Shown: one piece after another, positions 23,474 through 35,489 of the stretch
How the letters are laid out: each line of letters opens with the position of its first letter
Numbering within the stretch: position 1 is the stretch's first letter
Source: Lobosporangium transversale
Lineage: Eukaryota; Mortierellomycota; Mortierellomycetes; Mortierellales; Mortierellaceae
Assembly (NCBI RefSeq): GCF_002105155.1
Contig: NW_019028979.1
Span: 620,001-684,000, forward strand
DNA: 64,000 bases
Reading direction: 5' to 3'
Notes under the pieces: model-generated
The model's database searches: none
What the model was told of the DNA's origin: nothing
What the model saw: only the letters and a program-made list of their open reading frames with translations
Program-made: the position numbers and the translations under genes

Positions 23474-24774
23474 TCAATTTGTATCATTCTGATACAAGCC
23501 CTGTTCATAAATATAATCGATCACTGCTGTAGGTAAAAGGTACTTGATCGACATGCCCCTACGAATGAACAGTCTATGAAACACATTTTTACAAAAATAA
23601 GCTCATAAGAATATACCCAAGAAGACACACAATTTAATTGATCGAATGTTGTTCATGACTTGCCTGATTTTCGTGGAGCTAATATCGTTATAGATGAGTT
23701 GCTTGATTACGAAGACATTGTGTCGATGCTTGTAAAGAACGTCATGAGATAACAAGAACTCATACACATCTGATCCTGTCCTTTCCAAAATAAGGCATCC
23801 ATATTTTCCAATAATGTGATGAAGCTATGCGTAACATTAGGGAAAAAAAAAACAAAACAAAAAGCATGTGTTGGCCTTTGATTACATTTTCAACTCGAAC
23901 TAACTCAAACTCTTAAAGTGTAGTAGATATAATTTAACATACATCAGCCGTTGCCCACACATCGGGTGCAGCAAAGGACTGCACTAAGTCTCCACCAGCA
24001 AGGAGCATGATTTTGATGGGCTTGTATTCACCTAAACGATAATTGTGTTATAAAAAATGTTTTCAGGATTTTGATGAAAGAAAGAGATCATCCCAACGGT
24101 ACCAAATATTATTAGTACACAGGCCAACCGTAGATCACATACCATTCTTCAGCCTAATACCACCTTCGCCATCAGCACCATTGAGCTCTGCCTGAAAATG
24201 ATCAAGCACAATGGCAGTTCTCTGGTAGCTGGTCTGTAGACTCTCCCAACTGTCGACCATGAGCCACGAGCTCGATTTCTCTACTGCCAACTCACACATA
24301 CGCACTCTGTGTCTTGCTTCGGCCAGACCTTGTTTTTGATAAAAGTCGGATACTGGCGAAAAATATCCCGCCAAGATTTCGAAATTAGTGTTTTCCATAA
24401 CATGGTCCCTGGCCATTTCTACAGCAGACAGTCAACAAATACAAAATAGATGATAAGAATCAATTGGTGTTTCTGATACGTTTAGATTTCAAAATATTGA
24501 GCAACGACAGAGTTTCTTTATAATAGAGGATCATGAAATACCAAACATTCGCAGATGCAGATATGTGATGGGAGAGAAAGATCCACATGCAACGATTACT
24601 AACGGCGTCTTGGTTTCGTCTAAGAGAAGTATGACCAAGGAGCATAGAGAAACAGAGAAACGTTAAGTATGATTTTTAGATGCCATTTAATCATTGGTTA
24701 CTTCCATGGCATCAGACCACAGCACAGTGGCGTGCCCACATAGAGCAAAGTATGATTTAGCCTGTAAAGCAATG

Positions 24775-24805
<31 letters not shown>

Positions 24806-25390
24806 CGAGGTACAGAGCATTACATCGTACCATTCATTTGAAGTGGCAGACGGTCTCGCGGGAAGGTGTACTTGGAATTATCGAAGAACTCTGTGGACCC
24901 ATAGGCCTCAGTGTGTCGTCGATCTGAGGAGCTAAAAATGGTTTTCAAAGAGAGTTTTGCTTAGTATTAGTCATTGGTCAAAAAAAATAAAAAGTTAAAG
25001 CAAAGAGACCCTTGCTGATGAATAAGACTAATCAATCTGGTATAATTGTTGGTGAAATATATCTCTTCTTGCGTATCCGTGGGTGAACGAATTCATTATT
25101 GATAGTGATATTTAATTTGCCATTAGGACAGAAGGAATTGTATGTATTCAATATGACAATGCCAATAATGATATCGATAATGCAACGCAGAGGTAGATCA
25201 GAACGTATTCTGTTGGGTATTGGGGCTTGGGCTGACCAATAGAGGCCAGGAGAGGAAGAAAGAGAGAGAACGGGGAAACGAGAAAAAGAAACAGTCAATG
25301 GACAACAGAATGAGTAGGTTGGGATGTGAACTGAGAAACATGCCTGTTAAGATTCCAGATGTTATCATCCACTGGCATGGGAGGAGGCAT
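23474..25390 (-). CDS. Nicotinamide/nicotinate mononucleotide adenylyltransferase
   Basis: Joins NMN or NaMN with ATP to form NAD or deamido-NAD, the shared last step of NAD synthesis. The reconstructed exons are 25390-25344, 24931-24831, 24619-24542, 24418-24143, 24031-23943, 23824-23664, 23573-23474, giving 283 aa with all phases closing. Signatures are ACGSFSPITYLHLRMFEMAR (nucleotidyltransferase phosphate-binding loop), GYFSPVSDFYQKQGL, MLLAGGDLVQSF and YNDISSTKIR. The last exon gives LFIRRGMSIKYLLPTAVIDY, the usual C-terminal end of eukaryotic NMNATs, which supports the distant splice. Two introns use GC donors: 23663-23574 (GCAAGT) is firm, and 25343-24932 (GCATGT) is likely. The first exon and start (MPPPMPVDD...) are inferred only from phase and lack of alternatives. 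An A30 run sits in intron 2 at 24775-24804. Confidence 0.92.
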
Positions 25391-26141
25391 CGCAAAAAAA
25401 AAAAAGATAAAATAAAAAAAAAAAAAAAAAAAGAGTAAATGAACAAGGTAGACGGATCGATGGAGTAGAAAGAATGCGTGAACAATGATAAAAGGGCAAA
25501 AGCGTGGAGAGTAGTGAAGGTGAATGGTAAAAAAAGAGAAGAGAAGAAAAAAGGGACAGCACAGCCAGCCAAATGGCTTTTTTGCACTGTGCTTGAGGGT
25601 CTGACTTGAAGCGATTTCAGTGGCAAAAAACTTTGAATGTCTAATTAGGCCAGTCATGTTTGGCCACAGATTTGCGTCTTGATGCGAATTGGTCTGTTGC
25701 TTATTGCTGTAAAGCACAAATATGATCTCAAGTGGATCAAATGGATTAAAATGGACCCCAGCCCGCCTGTAGTGCGGGGAGGGACACTAGATCTTGTTAT
25801 ACTCATATACTCAACTGTCTATCATAAACTATGGTTCCGGTCAGACCCGTAAGATTACGGAAATCATGAACATTGCAGGAGGATGGATATCTTCCATACG
25901 TCCATACGACACAATATTAACGTGGATTAGGAGATACATTGAGAGAGAAGCTAACTTGTGCTGCTTACTTCGGGGTCGCTCTTTGATTGTGTACGTTGTG
26001 TCTTGGAAAACACTCCAGCTTTCGGAATTTAGACGCACCCATCCAATTTTTTACATTTATCCTGCACGACTGCACCCTAGCAAAGCAGGTCGTCTGACTT
26101 CAAAGTTAGGCAGATATTATTTCACAAAGTCGCATGCATTT

Positions 26142-26176
<35 letters not shown>

Positions 26177-26190
26177 GTAGGATTCAAAAT
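25391..26190. other. Spacer upstream of NMN adenylyltransferase
   Basis: About 800 bp. The part next to the start (25391-25620) is pyrimidine-rich on the coding strand, typical of fungal leaders, and contains an A16 run just inside the leader/exon area at about 25417-25432. A T30 run at 26144-26173 lies just past the stop of the SET gene. The 128-codon plus-strand frame at 25794-26180 shows no recognisable feature. Confidence 0.55.
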
Positions 26191-28176
26191 CTACTGAGGC
26201 TCTTCTTGGTTTTCAGAGTGCATTCTTGAAAGATATGCGCGAATGAACGTGCTCTCTTCTAGGCAGCTTGTTTGTGCCTCTCCTAGAAAGTTTCCCATTT
26301 GAACTAATTGATTCATCTCCTCAATACGATAGCTTTTCATCGTAGACACTAAACTTGATATTTGCATCTCAGCCTCAAATTGGCGACAAGTGATCGGGTG
26401 CTCTTGATCAGGCTCCAACAAAGTAGGCATCAGGCAATCACCAGTATGGTTGCAGAGTCTTCTTGTAGCTGGAAGTCTTGGTGAGGCTACGCTGGATGGA
26501 GTGTCCGGCCTGCTCTCGCTCTGCGAGTCAATTTCGTAGTTGATGGCGCGGACAATCGCTAAATCGTCTGCAATTTGCACCTTATCTCCAGTCTCCATAA
26601 TCCTTGTAATATAGAATTCAACTCGATCGGCCAACAAAACCAATGAACGGAGAATCAAGACTGGATAGATATCAAGTTTTGGTATGATTTTACGGAGCTC
26701 CTCTTTCGAAACAATCTTAGTTTCTTGGATTGTCAACATGAGGCGGCCTACAGACCCTTCATCCATCAAATCTGCTTCTTCCATTTGTTCCTCATCATCT
26801 TCAACCTCCTGAGTGACGCAAATTTTGTCATCAGGTTCCTCGATTAGAGCCCCAATGCCATCTTCTTCGTTCAGGGCGTAGAGCCAAAGAAGGCACTGTG
26901 ACTCGTGAGTAATCCACAGCCCTTTACAAATCTCTACCAAATCACACGGCCCGTCGTGCTTATCCATATAAACCGTTATCCTTGGAGGAATGCCTAGTCG
27001 CATCAAAGTGTGTGCCTTTGGCATATAATAAGGATCATCTTCATCCATTGGCATAGCTAGCGTTATAGTTTTAGTTGGGTTATCATGCAAGGTGAACCCA
27101 TATAGAAACCTATATCAACATGATTCAGTAAGGACATTTTAGTGAACTATTAGCACAGCAATGAAGCCTTGGTTCAATGTGTTCATCTACTACCAAGGCT
27201 TTAAATCTTTTGAACCCATAATAATAAAAGAGCCTTACAATAACTCCACGTTGGGCTTATTTCCATATGACAAGAACACTTCTCGTCTTTTCGACTTGGT
27301 TCGATTCTCATCATTCTCAACGCTATCCAAATCCTTTAGTAGCGATTCTTTAGCCCATACTCGAAGACCATCCGGATCTACTTGCCAACGAATGTTTGGA
27401 TATGTCGCGTGGTTAGCAAAATCGAGGAAAGGAACCATATGTAGATCGTCGGTCTGGTGATCTGGCTTTGATGCCAGTCCGTCATCGGTGCTCTTGTCAC
27501 TGTCCCATTGAGTCTGGAATGACAGCACACGAGACCAAAAAATGGCATCCGCCCATATAAAGTTGTCAAGCGATGGGCGGATGGCCCAATGGTCAAATAC
27601 ACCAAGATTGCCACTCAGTAGCTCAAACTCAGCCTCTAGTTTTGAGCGTTTAGCGCAAACAGAGTCGAGCAATAATGTTCCTGCAAGGTAACCACGAACC
27701 AGATCCGGGTCCAATGTAACTGGTGTACAAACATCAGGCAACATAGCGATATACGGCTCAAAGAGCGATGCTGCCGAAAAGTTCTCAGCATTGGTTGGAG
27801 TTGTATTGTCAAAAGTAGGTAAAGGTTCTTCCAGGACACATACTCCATGATCTAGCAGTAGTCGTTGGTAAAGGAGGAAGAGAAGGATAACGAGTCGCTC
27901 TGTAAGCAAGTCGGTACTAAGGACGGCAAAGGTACGTTTTAAGGCAAGACATGGAAGCTTGAGAACACGGGAACGAGAGATAATTAGATCATGAGGCACA
28001 AACAGCAATTCGCCTTCATGTTCACTTCCACATTTGAACTCAGATTTCAACTGGTGAACAAAGGCAGGATCAATAAAGAGACCATTTCCTTTGCCAGAAG
28101 ATGTATGAGGTTCTAATACAGTACGAACGGAATGCTCTGTTGCCCATCTGCGGAAGTTTTTAAGTGACGGAGACAT
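26191..28176 (-). CDS. SET-domain protein, SETD3/SETD4/RKM type
   Basis: Predicted S-adenosylmethionine-dependent protein lysine or histidine methyltransferase of the class with a split SET domain. Two exons, 28176-27239 and 27109-26191, encode 618 aa. The N-terminal SET segment reads SGKGNGLFIDPAF. The SET C-terminal motifs are MVPFLDFANHATYPNIRW (binding NH-core) and VFLSYGNKPNVELLFLYGF (SxG-N plus catalytic Tyr), which continue exactly across the intron. The second half is helical and acidic, with EDDEEQMEEADLMDEG, and could be the substrate-binding region. The ATG at 28176 is used because upstream in-frame sequence lacks another ATG. Yeast Rkm enzymes modify ribosomal proteins and animal SETD3 modifies actin; the target here is unknown. 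The gene is divergent from a duplicated alpha-COP promoter. Confidence 0.82.
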
Positions 28177-28394
28177 AATGTAACGGCTACAAGAGAGTTT
28201 CAAGAGTAAGCGAGAAGATAAGAGTGAAGCTGGATTCTACAGGCGCCGCATGACATCATATAATGGACGCTCTTGCACTAATAGAGAATCCGTGTGTCTA
28301 CAATGGATCCATACATTCTATATATTCATAACAACCTCTAATCGCACAATTAAATCGCAGCGTGTCAGATGGCATCATCTTGTACTGTCCATAT

Positions 28395-29226
28395 CCAACA
28401 CCATTCACAGCCTCTCGCTCTTTCGCTCTTTTTCTGACTATCGCATACTCCCTATCCAAGCTGCTATAACTCAGGTCCCTCTTTCTTGATCAGTTTCTTT
28501 TTCTTTCGCACGCTTGAGCAGTAGCTAGGACAGGACTTGGAACCGTCATATCCCCTCCATTTACACCTGTCCTTTAAGTTTATAATAAAATATTATAATA
28601 CGTATGACGATTAGAGACTCCACCACAAAAATTATGCAGACGTCCACAAAGCTTCTAAGCGTTCTTATAAACATACAACTGCTCTGTTTGGTATCGTTGA
28701 TCTATACAACGTTATAATCACACGCGTACAAGTTTTTATTATTTTTATTATTATTTTTTTTTTATTTTTCCCCGCCTACTTCGAATCGAAGAGCAATAGT
28801 GTCAAGGGCATTGCTTCTCAACTAAAACACCTTTGGATTCTTGCGGCCTTGCAAAGTGGCCTGATCCAGCTTTGGAACTTCAGGATGAGTACGTTCCTCG
28901 AGCGGTTAGATGAGCACGGTAGTAAGTCATCAAATAGTCACGAGGGATGATGAAACGGCATCACCTATATCATTTCGCATTATATTCCTATTATGCGCCT
29001 GTTATACAGGCCTTATCCGAAGAGTAGCATTCCATCCCTTTCAATCCTCGTTTGTATCCGCTGGAGATGACTGCAAGATCAAGGATTGGGGCTATAAAAC
29101 ACGACGGTGCCAGTTCACGCTCACGGACCAACACGAGCACCTTTAGATCCTTAGGAAGAAGTAGGAGAATCTTTTTATTTTTACTTTTTATTAAGAGAGC
29201 AGAGGGTATACCAGACAACTATGAGC
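28395..29226 (+). pseudogene. Partial duplicate of alpha-COP 5' region, internally deleted
   Basis: Colinear with the alpha-COP gene 1.6 kb downstream. The promoter/leader matches 29950-30150, for example CTTTCTTGATCAGTTTC and GGAACCGTCATA versus GGGACCGTCATA. The start ATG at 28634 is kept. Intron 1 is recognisable through ACAACTGCTCTGTTTG, but both splice sites are lost (donor GT to CT, acceptor AG to AC). Exon 2 (about 28790-28920) still reads through KGIA, WILAAL, IQLW and ERLDEH. Exon 3 (about 29008-29145) reads VAFHPFQSSFVSAGDD and TRRCQFTLT, then stops. Homology then jumps to the sequence around the intact gene's exon 6/intron border (32545-32622), so about 1.7 kb is deleted. It is probably nonfunctional. 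Divergence is substantial, so the event is not recent. Confidence 0.85.
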
Positions 29227-29949
29227 TAAGCCTCCCATTCGCAGGGGCTGCCTTTATTTCTCTTTGAACAGCTCCCAGCCATTTCATAAAGTTCGTAATA
29301 ATTACCTTTGTGTATTGAACTAGTTATTCTTCTTAGAACTTGTAGGAAAGAGAAACTAAAGCTGTCTTTTTGGCTGAAAGAGCATTACAGGGTATCTCAG
29401 CAATACCCATAGCTTTAGCAATTCACACACTCTATCCAACACCATGGGCAGAATCATCCTGCTAAAATTTGCTTCAATATCTTTATTGATGTCACTCCAA
29501 ATGCATATATACTTGCTGATGATACCCAATTATGAAATAACCTTGCGTGTAGGTGCCAATCAATACTCACTTCGGCAAAGTAACCAACGTTATTGTCACT
29601 CTCTAGTATCTCTACTATTCTTCCTCGGGACTGTTATCCATAGCATTTTGAAAGTTGGTGCTATCTCTTTCATCTTCCCTCTCCAACTCAGTAGCATTTT
29701 ACTGCTTTCTCTCGGCTTCTACAACCTTTTCATCCTGGGGCTGCACTATAACAGAACATTTATCATGTTAGACTTTTAATCATGACGCCTGAAAAAACGC
29801 GTTATATTTAACGCGTTCGCGATGGCAAATTCAAATCACGTGAATTCGCAATTTTTTGGAGGGCATTTGTGTTCTCGTCAATGTATGAATGTCGAGGCGA
29901 GACAGGGCGTGCCACGATGGCATCCTCTCATCATCTTATGTTGATTGCT
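29227..29949. other. Spacer between duplicate and intact alpha-COP
   Basis: About 720 bp. It includes a 111-codon hydrophobic Leu/Ile-rich frame at 29444-29779 with no recognisable family, the ACGCGT palindrome at 29796-29817 and CACGTG at 29837-29842. No gene can be supported. Confidence 0.5.
29796..29817. promoter_or_regulatory. Perfect inverted repeat with two ACGCGT boxes
   Basis: Nine-base arms AACGCGTTA and TAACGCGTT flank a TATT loop. Each arm holds ACGCGT, the MluI cell-cycle box bound by fungal MBF (Mbp1/Swi6). CACGTG follows 19 bases later. It lies about 400 bases before the alpha-COP start. Regulatory use is inferred. Confidence 0.45.
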
Positions 29950-30199
29950 CATTTCTAACAACATTCACAGTCTTCGTTCTTCTTATTTTTCATTATTTTA
30001 CCTTTTTCATTCTTCTTTATTCGACTACTACATCTTTCCATCCTGGCTACTATAGTCCAGATCCTTCTTTCTTGATCAGTTTCTACTTCTCTCACATTCT
30101 TGAGCAGCAGTTAGGACAAGACTTGGGACCGTCATAAACGCCAACGGACACCCACTAGACTCTACCACTTCCATTTATTCTACCCTTTCTTCTTTCAAG

Positions 30200-33100
30200 A
30201 TGCAAATGCTCACAAAGGTTTCAAGGCTTGTTACAAACACAACTGCTCTGTTTGCCAACGTCGGCCTATGCAATGTTACAACTACATGTGGACTTAAGTT
30301 TTTTTATTTTTTTTTTCCTCACCTAGTTCGAGTCGAAGAGCAATCGTGTCAAGGGCATTGCTTTTCATCCAAAACGACCTTGGATCCTTGCAGCCTTACA
30401 TAACGGCTCTATCCAACTTTGGGACTATAGAATGGGCACACTTCTTGAGCGGTTTGATGAGCATGATGGTAAGAAAGACAGACAGACAATACAGACTTTA
30501 CAGAACGGAGCAGAGCAGAAAATCGGATCGTTAGATAGTAGATAAGCACACAAACAGGCAGTAACAAATGTCAAATGTCAAATTATACAAGAAATTGCGG
30601 AACGCCTTTTTATGAATTTTTTATTTGCCTCATAGTCATAATATCGTTTTCTTTTTTCTGCCGTATACTACTTCTTCTACTTTTACTTCTATAAAAAGGC
30701 CCTGTCCGTGGAATTGCATTCCATCCCTCTCAACCCTTGTTTGTATCTGCTGGTGATGATTACAAGATCAAGGTCTGGAATTATAAGACGCGACGGTGCC
30801 AATTCACACTCACGGGCCATCTAGACTATGTGCGCACAGTATACTTTCATCACGAATATCCTTGGATCCTCAGTTGTTCAGATGATCAAACGATTCGTAT
30901 CTGGAATTGGCAGTCTCGCAACTGTATCGCCATTCTGACAGGTCATAATCACTATGTTATGAGTGCACAATTTCACCCTAAAGAGGATTTGATTGTCTCT
31001 GCATCTCTGGATCAGACAGTTCGTGTCTGGGACTTTTCAGGCAAGTTTTTTTTGTGTATGTATTCTTAGCTGTCATTATTTACTCGTATATTTACACTAT
31101 ACACTCCATTCTCCCCACATACCTTTTTGTTGCTGTTAGGCCTCAGAAAAAAGAATGCTGCACCCGGAACTGTTGCGTATGACGAGAGTGCGCACCGTGC
31201 ATCACAGCAGGCAGACATTTTTGGAAGCACCGATGCAGTTGTGAAATATGTCCTTGAAGGCCACGATCGTAGTGTCAATTGGGCAACATTCCACCCAACC
31301 TTGCCTCTGATTGTTTCTGCCGGTGATGATCGCCAAGTTAAGCTTTGGAGAATGAATGGTAACTTTTTTTTTTTTTTTTTTTTTTTTTGCCGCTTTTAAT
31401 TAGCGTGGTAGCTAACCGCGAGTCCTTTTTTTATATATTAATTCAGAGACCAAGGCTTGGGAGGTTGATACTTGCAGAGGACATACCAACAATGTTTCAT
31501 GCACCATCTTCCATCAGCGTCAAGAGCTCATCATTTCGGTGGCAGAAGACAAATCCATCCGTGTATGGGATATGTCAAAGCGTACTGCTGTGCAGACATT
31601 TCGCCGGGAACACGACCGATTCTGGGCATTGACAGCCCATCCTGAGCTCAACTTGTTTGCAGCTGGTAAGGTGTTAAGCAATATTTATGTGGTGCTATAT
31701 GTTGTTCCCATTCGAAATCGGTGGATAAGGATAATGTCACTGACTCATAGCTGTGGTCTTTTTTTTTTTTTTTTTTTTTTTTTTACCTATAAATCAAATT
31801 GCAGGTCATGACAACGGCTTGATTGTGTTCAAATTGGAGAGAGAACGACCGGCTTATGCTGTACACCAAGCAAATTTGTTCTACATCAAGGACAAATATT
31901 TACGCGTCTATGACTATGGCACCTCACAGGACACAGCAATGTTGTCAGTGCGTCGCGCTGGATCGCAATTTGTCCAACCAAGAGCATTATCGTACAATCC
32001 TGCGGAGCGGGCTGTGCTGATCACATCCACTGTGGATGGAGGCACATATGAGCTGTACAACTTGCCTAAGGATTATGGCGGAGATGCACGTGAACCAGCC
32101 AATGAGGGCAAGCGAGGATCAGGCAACTCAGCGATCTTTATTGCGCGCAATCGATTTGCGGTCCTTGAAAAGGTGGCGCAGACGATTACAATTCGCGATC
32201 TGCAGAATAACAGTACAAAATCGTTCAAGGCACCCAACGTGGTGAATGAGATATTTTATGCAGGTACGGGTCAATTATTGTTAAGTACACCAACATCAGT
32301 GATCTTATATGATATTCAGCAGCGGAGGACAATCTCGGAGGTGACGACGCCTCCGGTCAAGTATGTCGTATGGTCGACGGACATGGCATATGTGGCTCTG
32401 CTGAGCAAGCATACGATCACGGTTGCGACCAAGTCATTGGAACAGACATGCTTGATCCACGAGACTATCAGGATTAAGAGCGCAGCATGGGATGACAGTG
32501 GCATCTTGATTTACTCGACGTTGAACCACATTAAATACGCACTTCCTCAGGGGTAAGTAGGAGAATGTTTTTATTTTTTATTAAGAGAGCAGAGGGTATA
32601 TCAGATAACTATAAGCTAAGGAAATGGTATTAACTATTTTATTATTTCTGTTCTTAATTGTTCATTTCCACTTTTTTATTCTATTATATAGTGATAATGG
32701 AATCATTCGTACATTGGACCAGCCCATCTACCTAACGCGGGTCAAGGGCAAGAACGTTTACTGCCTGGATCGAGATGGCAAGACACGAACGATCTCTATT
32801 GATCCAACTGAGTATCGATTCAAGCAGGCGCTGACGAAGCGCAACTATGATGAAGTTCTGCAGATTATCCGTAACTCCAACTTGGTGGGACAATCCATCA
32901 TTGCATATCTGCAAAAGAAGGGCTACCCTGAGATTGCACTTCACTTTGTACGTGATGACAAAACACGGTTCGAGTTGGCGTTGGAGTGCGGCAACCTAGA
33001 GGTAGGATTGGAAACAGCCAAATCGATCAACAAGGAAGAAAGTTGGAACAAGTTGGCACAGGAAGCGCTTCGACAGGGCAATCACCAAATTGTGGAGATG

Positions 33101-35107
33101 TGCTATCAGCGCGTCAAAAACTTTGACAGACTTTCGTTTTTGTACCTGGTAACTGGAAACACAGATAAGCTATCTCGAATGCTCCAGATTGCGGAACTTC
33201 GCGGTGATGCCATGTCACGCTTCCACAACTCGCTGTTTTTAGGCAATGTCGAGGAGCGTGTTCGCTTGCTGCGTGAGATTGGACAGGGTAAGAGAGAAGG
33301 AGGGAGAGGTTTTAAAGTTTTAATTCATCCGAACTGGGGTTTTTTTACTAATTTTTGCTAATTAATTTCATTATGGCTTTAGCCCCGCTGGCATATTTGA
33401 CCGCCAAGACACACGGCATGAACGATATTGCTGAGGAGATTCTAGAAAGCTCTGGATTGACAGCAGAGGATGTTGTAGATCTTCCGAGACAGGGTACACT
33501 GCTGGTTCCACCACGACCACTGATGCGTATACACGACCTGAACTGGCCACAGCTTTCAGTGTCGCGCAGCTACTTTGAAAGTGTGTTCTCAGGAGATATG
33601 GAGGGTGTTGCACCACAGGCGCCATTTACAGCATCGGAGCCGGAACCCCAAGTAGACCAATGGGGCATGGATGATGAATTTAGCATTCAAGCAGTGGAGC
33701 AGAAGGGAGCATCTTTGGCACCAATTGGGAACGATGGATTTGACGTTGATGGTGAGGGTGGATGGGATTTGGATGCAGATCTTGCAGCAGAACTACATGC
33801 GGAGACTGGAGCTATTGTTGCTGAGGATAGTGGGCTGACGATCCCTGTTGCTGGGCAGAGCGAAGGAGAAATTTGGTGCCAGAACTCGCCATTGGCAGCG
33901 GACCATGTAGCAGCAGGAGCATTTGAGTCTGCGATGCAGGTAAGTGGATGAAGATGATAGAAGAGGGAATGTAATGTTAAAGTGTTTATAGTGGTTACTT
34001 CGCTAATAGAGAACCATCGTTATTATGTTGGATTCCTCTACACAGCTCTTGAACCGACAAGTGGGTGCAGTCAACTTTGAGCCACTCAAGGACCACTTTT
34101 TGTCGATTTTCCAGGCCAGTCGTGCGATTGTTACTGGTAATGAAGGCATGCCGCCGATTACACTACCAGTTCGCCGCAATCCTACGGAAACTGATTCAAG
34201 GAAAGCGTTGCCTGTGCTTGTCAAGAATTTCCAGTCATTGATCTCCAAGGAGTTGCAGGATGCGTACAAGCTGACAACGTCGAATAAGATCACAGAGGCA
34301 TGCACGTTGTTCAGAAGTATTCTACATACTCTATTATTGACAGTTGTTACTCAAGCATCAGAGGCTGAAGAGGTATATAAGCATGATTATAAGGACGTTA
34401 AGGCGCCCATCATAGGCAGCGGTTTTTTTTTTACACGTTTTGTATATTTGTATTTTGATAAATTGCAGACTAATTTAATGAAACGCATTGAATTCTGGCT
34501 TTAAAAAAACTCAGGTATTGCAGCTTGTGGGAGTCTGTCGCGAATACATACTTGGATTGAGCGTAGAGCTGAGCCGTCGTGAGGTCCAGAATGACACGTC
34601 GGCAGCAGGGATTAAGAGAATGTTGGAGTTAGCAGCATACTTCACAGCGGTCCAGCTGCAGCCAAAACACATGATTATCAGTTTGCGTACAGCAATGACA
34701 GCATGCTATAAGCATAAGAATCTACAATCTGCGCAGACATTTGCACGTCGGTTGTTAGAGCTGGCTCCTCCAGGACAGGCAGCAACGCTTGCGCGACAAA
34801 TCCAACAGGTTGCGGAGCGTAACCCTCGTGATGAGATTCAGCTGGATTATGATCAGGTATGGCAAGTTTTTTTTTTTTTTTTTTTTTTTTTGCTTGATCA
34901 TTACTTGACTAACTTTTTTTTTATGATCAGTACAACTCGTTTGTGGTTTGTGGCATTTCGTACACGCCCATCTATCGTGGGTCACCCAGTGTACAATGTC
35001 CCTATTGCCGAGCACACTTCAAGCCTGAATTCCAAGGCAATCTATGCACAGTATGCGACATCTCACAGATCGGTAGTACCGGGACAGGCATGGTGGTACT
35101 TCCCTAG
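30200..35107 (+). CDS. COPA: Coatomer subunit alpha (alpha-COP)
   Basis: Largest subunit of the COPI coat that retrieves cargo from Golgi to ER. Eleven exons (30200-30217, 30327-30468, 30699-31041, 31140-31358, 31447-31665, 31805-32552, 32692-33287, 33383-33939, 34046-34372, 34515-34855, 34931-35107) encode 1228 aa, the normal length. The N-terminal WD40 propeller has repeats such as [20 protein letters not shown] and [15 protein letters not shown] and binds dilysine tails. The middle helical region has [20 protein letters not shown] and [20 protein letters not shown]. The C-terminal epsilon-COP-binding domain has ICW-like [14 protein letters not shown] and ends with [20 protein letters not shown]. 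Intron 31042-31139 uses a GC donor (GCAAGT). Introns hold T runs at about 31362-31388, 31759-31783 and 34866-34890. The second Met at residue 3 (MLTKF) may be the real start, as in animals. Confidence 0.97.
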
Positions 35108-35489
35108 ACTCCTTGCTCCAAATGATTGAGGCAAATACCTCCGTATTCCAGACTTCCACTCTCATTTGCTCTGCAATGCAAATAGAAGTAGATTAATAAA
35201 CTATTCAGGTCATTTTAATACCATGGTTACCAGCGCAATGTTCTACTGACCTTTTTATACCTGCTTCATGCAGTTGAAACAGATATGAGGACCATTACGA
35301 CCGTGTGCTTGAATTGAAGAGCCTATTGAGGTTTGTTCAATGCTTTGCTAAAAAAGTAAAATTGGGCGTATGTCATATTCGCTTGCTCGTGTTTTCGATT
35401 TAAACTCATCCATGTCATCCGTCCTTTGTTCCATCGCTATTTCTTTACCATTCAATTTTTGATCCTTCAGCACTCAATTATTCACCGCC
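35108..35489. other. Intergenic spacer
   Basis: About 380 bp holding the alpha-COP 3' end and the hydrolase promoter with a T-rich, C-containing leader. No gene is seen. Confidence 0.6.

Noticed and set aside
25794..26180. 128-codon plus-strand frame near the SET gene stop
   Set aside because: It ends in a polyPhe run from T30 and shows no recognisable domain.
29444..29779. 111-codon hydrophobic reading frame between the alpha-COP copies
   Set aside because: Composition follows the T-rich strand, there is no recognisable family or conserved motif, and no intron or promoter context supports it.
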